18,669 nt of DNA from Actinobacteria bacterium 13_1_20CM_4_69_9 (GTDB lineage Bacteria; Actinomycetota; Thermoleophilia; Gaiellales; Gaiellaceae), in the NCBI GenBank assembly GCA_001920085.1, contig MNJC01000077.1, positions 1 through 18,669 of the forward strand, given 5' to 3'. Made by a program: the position numbers and the translations under genes. This document shows, piece by piece, positions 7,150 through 13,750 of the stretch; the first letter of the stretch is position 1, and the number at the start of each line of letters is the position of its first letter. Under the pieces are notes generated by a model, which was not told the origin of the DNA, did no database searches, and saw nothing but the letters and a program-made list of their open reading frames with translations.

Positions 7150-7678
7150 GTGCGCCAAATCGTCCTGCTCGGCTGCGCGAGTGTCGCGCTGCTCGCGTCT
7201 GCTTCGCCCGCACACGCGGCCGAGACGTCGCGCTGGGGCTACGTGCTCGAGGCGACGGAGGCGCGAAGCGCGCCGATCGGGTCGGCTCGAGCGGTCGCTC
7301 GCATCGCGACCGCCACGCCGCCCCGCAATCCGAACACCGCAACTGCAGGCCACGCTGTACAGGAATGACGACGAGATCTTCTCGGCGCCGATCGGCGCCG
7401 GCCAGGGGCGCTGGCCGACCCCGGCCGGGGAGTTCTACGTCCGCGAGCGGACGAGAGGCTTCGGCAATCCGTTCTACGGACCTGTCGCGTTCGGGCTCAA
7501 CGCGCGCTCGCGCGTGCTGACGGACTGGCCGGGCGGCGGCTTCGTGGGCATCCACGGGACCAACGAGCCGGACCTCATCCCCGGTCGCATCTCGCACGGA
7601 TGCATCCGGATGCGAAACGATGCGATTCTGCGGCTCGCGAGGCTGATGCCGCTCGGAACGCCCGTGACGATCCGCTAG
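7150..7678 (+). pseudogene. L,D-transpeptidase (YkuD), frame broken by an internal gap
   Basis: The 5' part starts at GTG 7150, two nt after the previous stop, and reads VRQIVLLGCASVALLASASP, a signal peptide, followed by AETSRWGYVLEATEARSAP and ARAVARIATATP, the usual start of actinobacterial exported L,D-transpeptidases. The catalytic YkuD domain is in the +1 frame from about 7339: LQATLYRND, PTPAGEFYVRE, GGGFVGIHGTNEP and the active-site SHGCIRMRN, ending at 7678. The SH3-like/linker part expected between them (I estimate about 55 residues) is absent in every frame. As written, the signal peptide cannot join the enzyme, so this is a pseudogene or a sequence/assembly deletion. An intact enzyme would make 3-3 cross-links in peptidoglycan. 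The catalytic half alone is intact, but its possible upstream start at 7181 gives an arginine-rich, non-signal N-terminus. Confidence 0.8.
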
Positions 7679-7684
7679 CAGCAG

Positions 7685-8365
7685 CTAGAAGTCGGTGCGC
7701 GCGATGAACGAAGCGCGCGCGACCCGAATCACGCGGTAGCCGCGGTCCTGAAACCGGTAGCCGGTGCTGAACCGCTTCCAGCCGCCTCCGGCGGCGCTCG
7801 CGCTCCGAACGCGCCCGAAGCGGTACGCGAACGAGTTGCACGACGGGGTGCCGCCGTTCCAGCTCTCGGCGGTCGCTATCGGATGCCAGCGGCCGTGACT
7901 CGCCGGCAGATGAATCGGATCCGTCACCGGGCGGTGGTCGACGAAGACGCGCCACCAGTTCGGCTGCCGCTGCATCTCCAGCACCGTCACGCGATGCGAC
8001 TCGCCGGGCGCGACGGCCGGCAGCACCTCGACGTACCTGGGCGCAGCTCCGGGCTCCGCGAGCTCGTAGTACAGGGCGCTGTGGTCGGAGAACCCGCTGA
8101 TCCCGACCTGCAGCCACTCGTCCGCGCCTTTCGGCCCCTGGCCCGGGCCGCCGACGCCGACCCAAGCTGCGACGTGCCCGTTCGCGACCGCAGGGGCGGC
8201 GAGGGGCGTGAGCACCGCGGAGGCGCCGTGGGCCCGGCCCGACGCCGCGTAGCCCGCATACGTGTACGCGCGGTCACCGCACGAGGCGGCGCTCCCCGCT
8301 CCGGCCGGGCTGGCTGAGGAGGCGACGAGGGCAAGGACGGCGGTGGCGGCGGCGAGGAGTCGCAT
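7685..8365 (-). CDS. Exported protein resembling glutamic (G1) peptidases
   Basis: 226 residues with a signal peptide (1-23, cleavage near AGAGSA). I do not recognise it with certainty. The central part can be laid beside fungal eqolisins (peptidase G1) in order: AAWVGVGG, WLQVG with Gln86 where the catalytic Gln lies, YYEL, GESHRVTVLE, WWRVFVDHRP, then IATAESWNGG with Glu167 near the catalytic Glu, and FAYRFGRVRSAS. This suggests the same beta-sandwich fold; activity is an inference. Cys29 and Cys176 could form a disulphide after export. Start ATG 8365 is preceded by GGAG/GAGG purines. It converges with the L,D-transpeptidase, six nt between stops. The alternative is a non-catalytic concanavalin-like carbohydrate-binding protein. 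Confidence 0.65.
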   Translation of the reverse strand: MRLLAAATAVLALVASSASPAGAGSAASCGDRAYTYAGYAASGRAHGASAVLTPLAAPAVANGHVAAWVGVGGPGQGPKGADEWLQVGISGFSDHSALYYELAEPGAAPRYVEVLPAVAPGESHRVTVLEMQRQPNWWRVFVDHRPVTDPIHLPASHGRWHPIATAESWNGGTPSCNSFAYRFGRVRSASAAGGGWKRFSTGYRFQDRGYRVIRVARASFIARTDF

Positions 8366-8409
8366 GGGCCTCGCTCCAGCGATCGTCCATGCGTTGACGT
8401 TGGTCCGTC

Positions 8410-8423
8410 CCTCGTTCGAGGGA
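8410..8423 (-). terminator. Hairpin downstream of the Wzz-like gene
   Basis: CCCTCG-TT-CGAGGG is a perfect 6-bp inverted repeat about 25 nt past the stop of the Wzz-like gene, in front of the next gene. There is no T-tract, so termination is only possible, and the tight loop makes it doubtful as RNA. Confidence 0.25.
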
Positions 8424-8445
8424 TCGGTGGACGGCTAAACCGGCG

Positions 8446-9295
8446 TCAGTCGTCGCGCGGCAGCGGCCCGAAGACGTCGTTGACGAGCTGGTCGAAGGCC
8501 GGCGGGAGCGCTCCGTCGGCATCGGCGTGCTCGCGCAGGAAGAAGAGGTACGTCGACCACTCATCCTGCTGCTCGGACGATGTGCGGGCGCCCGAGCGCT
8601 CGCGCGTGAGGGCCTCGAGCGCCTGGAGCGTCCACCGGCCCGCGGGTCGGGTCGGTTGGGGCACCGGCTCCGGCTCCGGCTGCGGTTCGGGTTCGGGCTC
8701 CGGCGCGGGCTCCGGCTCCGCGGCCGCAGCCGCCTCCGCTTCGGCTGCGCGGCGCTCGACGTCTTCCTCGCGCCGCGCGAGATCCTGCTCGCGCGCGGCG
8801 AGCTGCCCTGCCCGCCGCGCGAGCGCGCGCTCGCGCTGCGTCACCTGCTCGATGCGCGCGTTCAGGCGCTGCTCGACGCGGGGGTCGGCTGCAGCAGGAG
8901 AGGGCTCGGCAGGCCGGGTCGAGGACACCCCGAGTGCCACTGCGATCCCGACGACCAACCCCGCCAGGCCGGTGACGAGCAGGTCGCGTCCCGGCGTCGG
9001 GCTCCTCTGCTCGCCGACGGCTGCCTGCCTTGGCCGACACCGTCAGCACGCCGCCGGCTCCGCGCTTCGCCGTGATCTCCGGCGACGACGAGAGACGCAG
9101 CGTCTGCGCGACGTTGGCGTCGACCAGGCTGCTCTCGGCCAGCGCCTCGACCGCCGGGACGATCCGTGCGCTCGTCGGCCGCACCAGCACGCGGGCATCG
9201 GCGCGGTAACGATCCGGCTGCAGCAACGTCCAGATCGCACCGGCGGCCAGACCCGCCAGGACGAAGAGCAGGACGACGACTGCGAGGCGCTTCAC
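8446..9295 (-). pseudogene. Wzz-like chain-length/tyrosine-kinase adaptor, frame broken
   Basis: The 5' frame starts at GTG 9295 (GTGA overlap with the lysS stop) and gives a membrane helix VVVLLFVLAGLAAGAIWTLL, then RYRADARVLVRPTSARIVP, AEALAESSLVDANVAQTLRL and GGVLTVSA. This is the Wzz / polysaccharide-biosynthesis N-domain. The second half is in the +1 frame: EQRSPTPGRDLLVTGLAG with the second helix LVVGIAVALGV, a coiled coil (about 25-75 residues past the helix), an Glu-Pro-rich stretch, and a C-terminal GRWTLQALEALTRER...FDQLVNDVFG unit. The periplasmic part between them (I estimate 35-55 residues) is missing, and the frame changes near 9010-9035. If intact, the protein would set the length or export of a surface polysaccharide. 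It lies directly behind lysS and downstream of a polysaccharide deacetylase. Pseudogene or sequence deletion; the domain ends are otherwise well preserved. Confidence 0.7.
8664..8719 (-). repeat. Low-complexity repeat coding Glu-Pro dipeptides
   Basis: Tandem GGCTCC/GGTTCG-type hexamers on the plus strand encode alternating Glu and Pro (with Ala, Gln, Val variants) in the Wzz-like protein. Such stretches are stiff, extended linkers and can vary in copy number. Confidence 0.75.
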
Positions 9296-10665
9296 TCGTG
9301 CTGGCGCAGCGCCGGGAAGAGAATCACGTCGCGCAGCGTGTCGCGCCCGGTGAGCACGAGAGCGAGCCGGTCCATGCCGATGCCGCAGCCGCCCGTCGGC
9401 GGCATGCCGTACGACATCGCCTCGACGAAGTCCGGATCGCCCTCCTCTGCATCGGCCGCCCCGGCTACGCGCTCCGCCGCCTGCATCTCGAAGCGCTCCG
9501 CTTGCTCCTCGCTGTCATTCAGCTCACTGAATGCATTGGCGAACTCCATGCCGCCGACCACGCATTCGAAGCGCTCGACGAGCGTCGGATCGTCATCGGT
9601 CTTGCGTGCAAACGGTGACGTCTCGATCGGCCAGTCGTAGACGAACGTCGGCTGGATCAGCTTCGGCTCGACGAAGTGAGAGTACGCATGGTCGACGAGC
9701 TGCGCCCACGTCTTGTCCGCGCTCGTGTCGACCCCGTCGGCGTCGAGCCTCGCGCGCACCTCGTCGGGCTCGCGCGACCACGCTCCTTCCGCCGCGAGAG
9801 CGTCGACGAAGCGCACGCGTTGCCAGGGCGGCGCGAGATCGACGTCGTGCCCGCGGAACGTCGCCTTCGTGCCGCCGATCGCCGTCTCCGCAGCGCGCGA
9901 GACGAGCGTCTCGGTGCGCTCCATCGTGTCGCGGTAATCCGCGTACGCCTCGTACCACTCCAGCTGCGTGAACTCGGGCGAATGCTTGTACGACACGCCC
10001 TCGTTGCGGAAGTCCTTCGCGAGCTCGTACACCCTTTCCAGCCCTCCGACGATCAGGCGCTTGAGATAGAGCTCGTCGGCGATGCGGAGGTAGACATCCC
10101 GGTCGAGGTAGTTCGAATGAGTGACGAACGGCTCCGCGAACGCGCCCCCGTAACGGGGCTGAAGGACGGGCGTCTCGACCTCGATGAAGCCTTCGCCGTC
10201 GAGGTAGGCGCGGATCGCCGTGATCATCCGCGCGCGGACCGTCGCGTCGCGTCGCGACTCCTCGTTCATCAGCAGGTCGAGGTAGCGCTTGCGGTATCTG
10301 ACCTCGGGGTCCGTGATGCCGTGGAACGTGTCGGGCAGCGGGCTACGGATCTTGCCGAGGAGGACGAGCTCGTCCACGGCGATCGACGGCTCGCCGCGGC
10401 GCGCCTTCGCCGGCCGGCCGGTCACCCCGACGATGTCACCCAGGTCGACATCGACCGGGCCGCTTCGCGACGTGTCGCAGAGGAGCTGGATCCGGCCGCT
10501 GCGGTCGACGAGGTCGAGGAAGACGAGCTTCCCCAGCTCGCGCCGGCCGAGCACACGGCCGGCGACACATACCTCGTTGTCCGCCTCCTGCCCCGCTTCG
10601 AGCCGTTCCGCCTGCGTGCGCACGTCGGCGACCGGAACGGTGCCGGGGAACCGCTTCGGCGTCAT
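9292..10665 (-). CDS. lysS: Lysyl-tRNA synthetase, class II
   Basis: 457 residues. It charges tRNA-Lys with lysine in the cytoplasm. An N-terminal OB-fold anticodon domain (about 30-110, with VAGRVLGRRELGKLVFLDL) leads to the class II catalytic core: motif 1 near RDATVRARMITAIRAYL, motif 2 with ELAKDFRNEG and SPEFTQLEWYEAYADY, and motif 3 GCGIGMDRLALVLTG near the C-terminus, followed by DVILFPALRQHE. It is about 30-45 residues shorter than many LysRS proteins, mainly at the N-terminus and between blocks, but all motifs are in one frame. Its ATG at 10665 overlaps the deacetylase stop (ATGA) and its stop overlaps the next GTG (GTGA), so the three genes are translationally coupled. A housekeeping synthetase sandwiched between envelope-polysaccharide genes is unusual. 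Confidence 0.96.
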   Translation of the reverse strand: MTPKRFPGTVPVADVRTQAERLEAGQEADNEVCVAGRVLGRRELGKLVFLDLVDRSGRIQLLCDTSRSGPVDVDLGDIVGVTGRPAKARRGEPSIAVDELVLLGKIRSPLPDTFHGITDPEVRYRKRYLDLLMNEESRRDATVRARMITAIRAYLDGEGFIEVETPVLQPRYGGAFAEPFVTHSNYLDRDVYLRIADELYLKRLIVGGLERVYELAKDFRNEGVSYKHSPEFTQLEWYEAYADYRDTMERTETLVSRAAETAIGGTKATFRGHDVDLAPPWQRVRFVDALAAEGAWSREPDEVRARLDADGVDTSADKTWAQLVDHAYSHFVEPKLIQPTFVYDWPIETSPFARKTDDDPTLVERFECVVGGMEFANAFSELNDSEEQAERFEMQAAERVAGAADAEEGDPDFVEAMSYGMPPTGGCGIGMDRLALVLTGRDTLRDVILFPALRQHE

Positions 10666-11285
10666 GCGTAGAGCCTAAGCAGAGCTCCGAACGGAGCGTG
10701 CCGCCTGTAGAGATCGACGCGGCGTAGCGCGTACGCATCGTGCCCGCGCTCGCGCAGGCCGTATGCGCGCTCGTAGCCGGCGGCCCGCGCGGCCGCGCGG
10801 ACGCGCTCGTCGTGCTCGCCGTACGGATACGCGAGGTCCGGGCAGCGGCGGCCCAGCACGTCCTCGATCTCGGCCTTCGACTCGCCGAGCTCGCGATGCA
10901 GGTCGGCGTCGGACAGTCGCGTCAGGTGCGCGTGAGCAATCCCGTGCGAGCCGATCTCCACTCCGCGCTCGGCATGGGCGCGAAGCTCCTCCCAGGTCAT
11001 CGTTGCGAGTTGCTCCGGGTCGTCGCCCTCGAACTCGGGGATCGTGAGCGGCGACCCGTCGCGCGCATAGCCGGTGCAAACGAAGATCTGCACCGGCACG
11101 CCCCGGCGCTCGAGCGCCGGGAACACCGCAGCGGCACTGCGGAAGGCGTCGTCGAAGCTCGCGCGGACGCGCGCGAACCGCGTCAGCAGGCGCACCTGGC
11201 GCAGCAAGAGCTGAGGCGAGATCGACAGCCGGTGCTCGTACGTCGCCGAGACCATGTGGTAACAGAGCACGACCGTCCGCCGCAT
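10662..11285 (-). CDS. Polysaccharide deacetylase (NodB-like)
   Basis: 207 residues, CE4 fold. Opening VVLCYHMVS is typical; motif 1 is SFDDAF with Asp46 as metal ligand, motif 2 is SHGIAH with His114 and His118, and motif 3 is YPYGEHDERV. Together these form the Asp-His-His metal site that removes N-acetyl groups from carbohydrate such as peptidoglycan or a surface polysaccharide. No signal peptide is visible, so it may act inside the cell on a precursor or be exported otherwise. The stretch before motif 1 is shorter than in many relatives, but the frame is open. Start ATG 11285 follows a strong palindrome after greA. It overlaps lysS by four nt and lies upstream of the Wzz-like gene, which fits a polysaccharide role. 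Confidence 0.88.
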   Translation of the reverse strand: MRRTVVLCYHMVSATYEHRLSISPQLLLRQVRLLTRFARVRASFDDAFRSAAAVFPALERRGVPVQIFVCTGYARDGSPLTIPEFEGDDPEQLATMTWEELRAHAERGVEIGSHGIAHAHLTRLSDADLHRELGESKAEIEDVLGRRCPDLAYPYGEHDERVRAAARAAGYERAYGLRERGHDAYALRRVDLYRRHAPFGALLRLYA

Positions 11286-11296
11286 GAGCCGGAACT

Positions 11297-11335
11297 AAAA
11301 CAGCCGCCGCCGAGGCGAGCTCAGCTCGCCTCGGC
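11297..11335 (-). terminator. Strong hairpin after greA, terminator-like
   Basis: GCCGAGGCGAGC (11309-11320) and GCTCGCCTCGGC (11324-11335) form a perfect 12-bp stem with a 3-nt loop. On the minus strand the stem is followed, after GGCGGC, by TGTTTT. The stem is very stable, the T-run short and slightly distant, so a terminator or a strong attenuator before the deacetylase start is likely. Confidence 0.6.
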
Positions 11336-11360
11336 CGCAGTCGAGTGAACGAAGGAGCAC

Positions 11361-11407
11361 CAGCCTGAAATCATCAGGGCGCGCGCAGCGCGCCGGATTT
11401 CAGGCTG
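11361..11407 (-). repeat. 47-nt imperfect palindrome overlapping the greA stop
   Basis: CAGCCTGAAATC (11361-11372) and GATTTCAGGCTG (11396-11407) form a 12-bp outer stem. GGCGCGC (11378-11384) and GCGCGCC (11388-11394) form an inner stem with a GCA loop, so the whole folds into a bulged hairpin. The greA TGA lies inside the outer arm. It could stop transcription or stabilise the mRNA end, or be a palindromic repeat unit. Confidence 0.7.
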
Positions 11408-11873
11408 CCTTGATCTCGAGGATCTTGAACTTGAGCGTGCCGCGCGGGGCCGTGACCTCGACGGTCTCGCCCTTCTTGTGGCCGATGATCGCCTTGCCGA
11501 CCGGCGACTCGTTCGACAGCTTGTTGGCGGCCGGATCGGCCTCGGCGGAGCCGACGATGTGGTACTCGATAGTCTCCTTCGCGGACACGTCCCGCAGCTT
11601 GACCTTCGAGCCGACGGACACGACGTCTTTGGCGATGTCCTTCTTCGAGATGACGCGCGCGTCGCGGAGCCGCTCCTCGAGCGTGGCGATGCGGTGCTCG
11701 AGCAGCATCTGCTCGTTCTTGGCGTCGTCGTACTCGGCGTTCTCCGCGATGTCCCCGAACTCCCGGGCGACGCGGATCCTCTCAGCAACCTCGCGGCGCT
11801 TGACGGTCGAGAGCTCCTCGATCTCGTGCTTGAGCTTCTCGTAGCCCTCGGGTGTGAGGATGACTTCCTTCAC
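11400..11873 (-). CDS. greA: Transcription elongation factor GreA
   Basis: 157 residues, the standard length. GreA enters the secondary channel of RNA polymerase and stimulates cleavage of backtracked RNA. Residues 1-75 form the antiparallel coiled coil, with the acidic tip DIAENAEYDD carrying Asp41 and Glu44, the invariant pair that acts in the polymerase active site. The C-terminal FKBP-like domain follows (GSKVKLRD, YHIVGSAEADP, ESPVGKAIIGHKKGETVEV). The GTG start at 11873 is seven nt after AGGGGA. The gene has a clear promoter and a hairpin in its leader, and ends within a large palindrome. The deacetylase-lysS-Wzz genes follow on the same strand. Confidence 0.97.
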   Translation of the reverse strand: MKEVILTPEGYEKLKHEIEELSTVKRREVAERIRVAREFGDIAENAEYDDAKNEQMLLEHRIATLEERLRDARVISKKDIAKDVVSVGSKVKLRDVSAKETIEYHIVGSAEADPAANKLSNESPVGKAIIGHKKGETVEVTAPRGTLKFKILEIKAA

Positions 11874-11892
11874 GATGAGTCCCCTTCTTACG

Positions 11893-11917
11893 AAAAAACG
11901 CGGCGCTCCAGGCGCCG
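11893..11917 (-). promoter_or_regulatory. Terminator-like hairpin in the greA leader (possible attenuator)
   Basis: On the minus strand CGGCGC-CTGGA-GCGCCG (11917-11901), then CG and six T (11898-11893), has the form of an intrinsic terminator. It lies between the greA promoter and its Shine-Dalgarno, with no other gene upstream on that strand, so termination there would yield a short leader RNA. A 5' stabilising hairpin is the alternative. Confidence 0.6.
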
Positions 11918-11929
11918 TCGCGGGCGCGA

Positions 11930-11958
11930 ATAGTAGCTATACGGTCGGGGACCGTCAA
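11930..11958 (-). promoter_or_regulatory. Sigma-A-type promoter of greA
   Basis: TTGACG (11958-11953) and TACTAT (11935-11930) are separated by exactly 17 nt on the minus strand. This is the best housekeeping promoter in the window. Transcription should start near 11923, about six nt before the leader hairpin. Confidence 0.7.
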
Positions 11959-11971
11959 CAGGGTCCGCGGC

Positions 11972-11977
11972 TACCAT
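11972..11977 (+). promoter_or_regulatory. Candidate -10 box for dus
   Basis: TACCAT ends ten nt before the dus ATG, and there is no Shine-Dalgarno, so a leaderless or nearly leaderless transcript is suggested. No good -35 is seen. It lies back to back with the greA promoter. Confidence 0.35.
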
Positions 11978-11987
11978 TTCCCGCTCT

Positions 11988-13052
11988 ATGCAGGTAGATC
12001 TTCGCGAATCCTGGTGGATTCGGGACGTCGAGATCCCGTCCCGGCTGGTGCTCGCCCCGATGGCAGGTGTGAGCGTCCAGGCCTTTCGCCGCCAGGGGCG
12101 CCGCTACGGGGCCGGGCTCGTCTGCTCGGAGATGGTCAGCTGTGCCGGGCTCGAGCACCGGAACGAGCGGACGTTGGGCTACCTGAGGGTCGCGCGCGAC
12201 GAGCATCCGCTGGCGATCCAGATCTTCGGCTCGCAGCCGGCCGTGATGGCCGAGGCCGCCCGGATGGTCGTCGCCGCCGGGGCCGACATCGTGGACATCA
12301 ACTTCGGCTGTCCCGTGCGCAAGGTGACGAAGACGGGCGCCGGCGCCACGCTGCTCGAGGATCCCGACCGGGCCTGCGCGATCGTCGCCGCGGTCGCGAC
12401 CGCGGCCGGCGTCCCGGTGTCCGTGAAGATGCGGCGCGGCCTCGAGAACGGCTCGCGGGTCTGCCTCGAGATCGGCCAGCGTCTCGTCGACGCCGGAGCC
12501 GCCACGCTGACCCTGCACCCACGTTCCGCACGCCAGATGTACACCGGCGAGGCCGACCACTCGCTCACGGCCGAGCTCGTGGAGCTCGTCGACGTCCCCG
12601 TGATCGCCTCCGGCGACGTCACGTCGCGTGCGCGCGCTCAGTCCGTCCTTGCAACGACCGGCGCTGCGGCCGTCATGGTCGGCCGCGCCGCTCAGGGCAA
12701 CCCGTGGGCGCTGAGCGAGATCGTGGACGGCGATGCGGGGGAGCCGTCACGCGACGACGTCGCCGCCGAGCTGATCGTCTTCGTCCGCGAGACGGTGCGC
12801 GAGCTCGGTGAACGCCGCGCGAGCGGCTTTCTGAAGAAGTTCTACGGCTGGTACCTCGGCCGGGGGCGGTTCCCGAGGCCGTTCAAGCAAGAGCTCGTGC
12901 AGCTCGAGTCGACGGAGGAGGTCGTCACGCGCCTGCTCGCGGCGTCACCTGGTGCGGCGGCGCTCGTGGAGCGTCTCGAGGCCGAGCTACCGGACCCTGC
13001 CGACGAGATCCTGCTCGACTCGATGCCGATCTCGATCTACGGCGGCGGCTGA
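11988..13052 (+). CDS. tRNA-dihydrouridine synthase, DusB/NifR3 type
   Basis: 354 residues. Dus enzymes reduce specific uridines in tRNA to dihydrouridine with FMN and NADPH. The TIM-barrel half shows LVLAPMAGVS (FMN phosphate region), QIFGSQP, DINFGCPVRKVTKTGAGATLL with Cys108 as the likely general acid, VSVKMRRG with the FMN-contacting Lys, LHPRSARQMYTGEAD, and the glycine-rich VMVGRAAQGNPW. A helical RNA-binding domain follows (about 255-354) including LKKFYGWYLGRGRFPRPFKQ. The KTGAGA signature and length favour the DusB/NifR3 group over DusA or DusC. The gene diverges from greA over a 114-nt gap that holds both promoters. It ends eight nt from the stop of the opposing Pro-rich gene. Confidence 0.93.
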   Translation: MQVDLRESWWIRDVEIPSRLVLAPMAGVSVQAFRRQGRRYGAGLVCSEMVSCAGLEHRNERTLGYLRVARDEHPLAIQIFGSQPAVMAEAARMVVAAGADIVDINFGCPVRKVTKTGAGATLLEDPDRACAIVAAVATAAGVPVSVKMRRGLENGSRVCLEIGQRLVDAGAATLTLHPRSARQMYTGEADHSLTAELVELVDVPVIASGDVTSRARAQSVLATTGAAAVMVGRAAQGNPWALSEIVDGDAGEPSRDDVAAELIVFVRETVRELGERRASGFLKKFYGWYLGRGRFPRPFKQELVQLESTEEVVTRLLAASPGAAALVERLEAELPDPADEILLDSMPISIYGGG

Positions 13053-13060
13053 CCCACTCG

Positions 13061-13702
13061 TCACTTGCCCTTGTCCTTGCCTTTTCCCTTGTCGCCGTCA
13101 TCGCCGCCCGGACCCGTGTGGTCGTGGTTGTCGTCGCCCTTCCCCCAGCCCGGCCGTGACTCGTCGTCCGGCGCCTGCGTCGGCGGGGGCGGCGCCGTCG
13201 TCGGCGTGCTGGCCGGGGGCTGCGCAACCGTCTGCTGAACCGGTTCGCTGACGGGCGGAGACGCCGCGGTCGTCGTGTTCGACGATGGGGGTGGTGACGT
13301 TGCCGGCGCCGGCGACGGCGCGGGTGACGGCGAAGGGGACGGCTGCGCGGGCTTCGTGGTCGGGCCCGACGCCGACGGCTGTGACTCGGGAGCGCCGCGC
13401 GGCGACGGCGGCGCGGCCCGGACATGCGCGGAGATCAGCGCCGCCGGCGACCGCGTCGTCCTGACGGCCTGCCGGACCGCGCGTGACACGACCGCCGGGT
13501 GCTTCGTCGTCGTCAGGTGATGCGGTGCGATCCGGACGACCGGCGGCGCCGGGGCCTTCTCGATGACACGCGGCGGCGCGGCGATGCGCTGTTCGGCCGG
13601 CGAGCTCGACTCGAACGCGGCACGCCAGAGATACCCTGAGGTCACGCCGGCCGCGACGAGCAGGCAAAGCCGCAGCGCATCGAATGAGATCCGCACGCGC
13701 AT
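13061..13702 (-). CDS. Pro/Ala/Ser-rich membrane-anchored protein of unknown function
   Basis: About 213 residues from the ATG at 13702; a second in-frame ATG at 13729 would add nine. Neither has a clear Shine-Dalgarno; the 13702 start is preferred because MRVRISFDALRLCLL leads directly into a single membrane helix or signal (about 8-25). The rest is low-complexity: basic and Pro-rich first, then long Pro/Ser/Thr/Ala runs (PSPSPSPAPSPAPA), then an acidic-His/Gly stretch and a Lys-Gly-Asp tail (DKGKGKDKGK). Such proteins are usually cell-wall-spanning tethers. I do not recognise a family. It lies 48 nt downstream of the GGDEF gene stop (21 nt if the upstream ATG is used), on the same strand. 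Confidence 0.6.
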   Translation of the reverse strand: MRVRISFDALRLCLLVAAGVTSGYLWRAAFESSSPAEQRIAAPPRVIEKAPAPPVVRIAPHHLTTTKHPAVVSRAVRQAVRTTRSPAALISAHVRAAPPSPRGAPESQPSASGPTTKPAQPSPSPSPAPSPAPATSPPPSSNTTTAASPPVSEPVQQTVAQPPASTPTTAPPPPTQAPDDESRPGWGKGDDNHDHTGPGGDDGDKGKGKDKGK

Positions 13703-13750
13703 AAGTATCGGCGTTCCGCCTGACAGCATAGGTGCGGATTTCGCCCTTAG

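Noticed and set aside
7181..7678. A single-frame L,D-transpeptidase starting at 7181
   Set aside because: Its first 50 residues are an arginine-rich shadow of the signal-peptide frame, not a real N-terminus.
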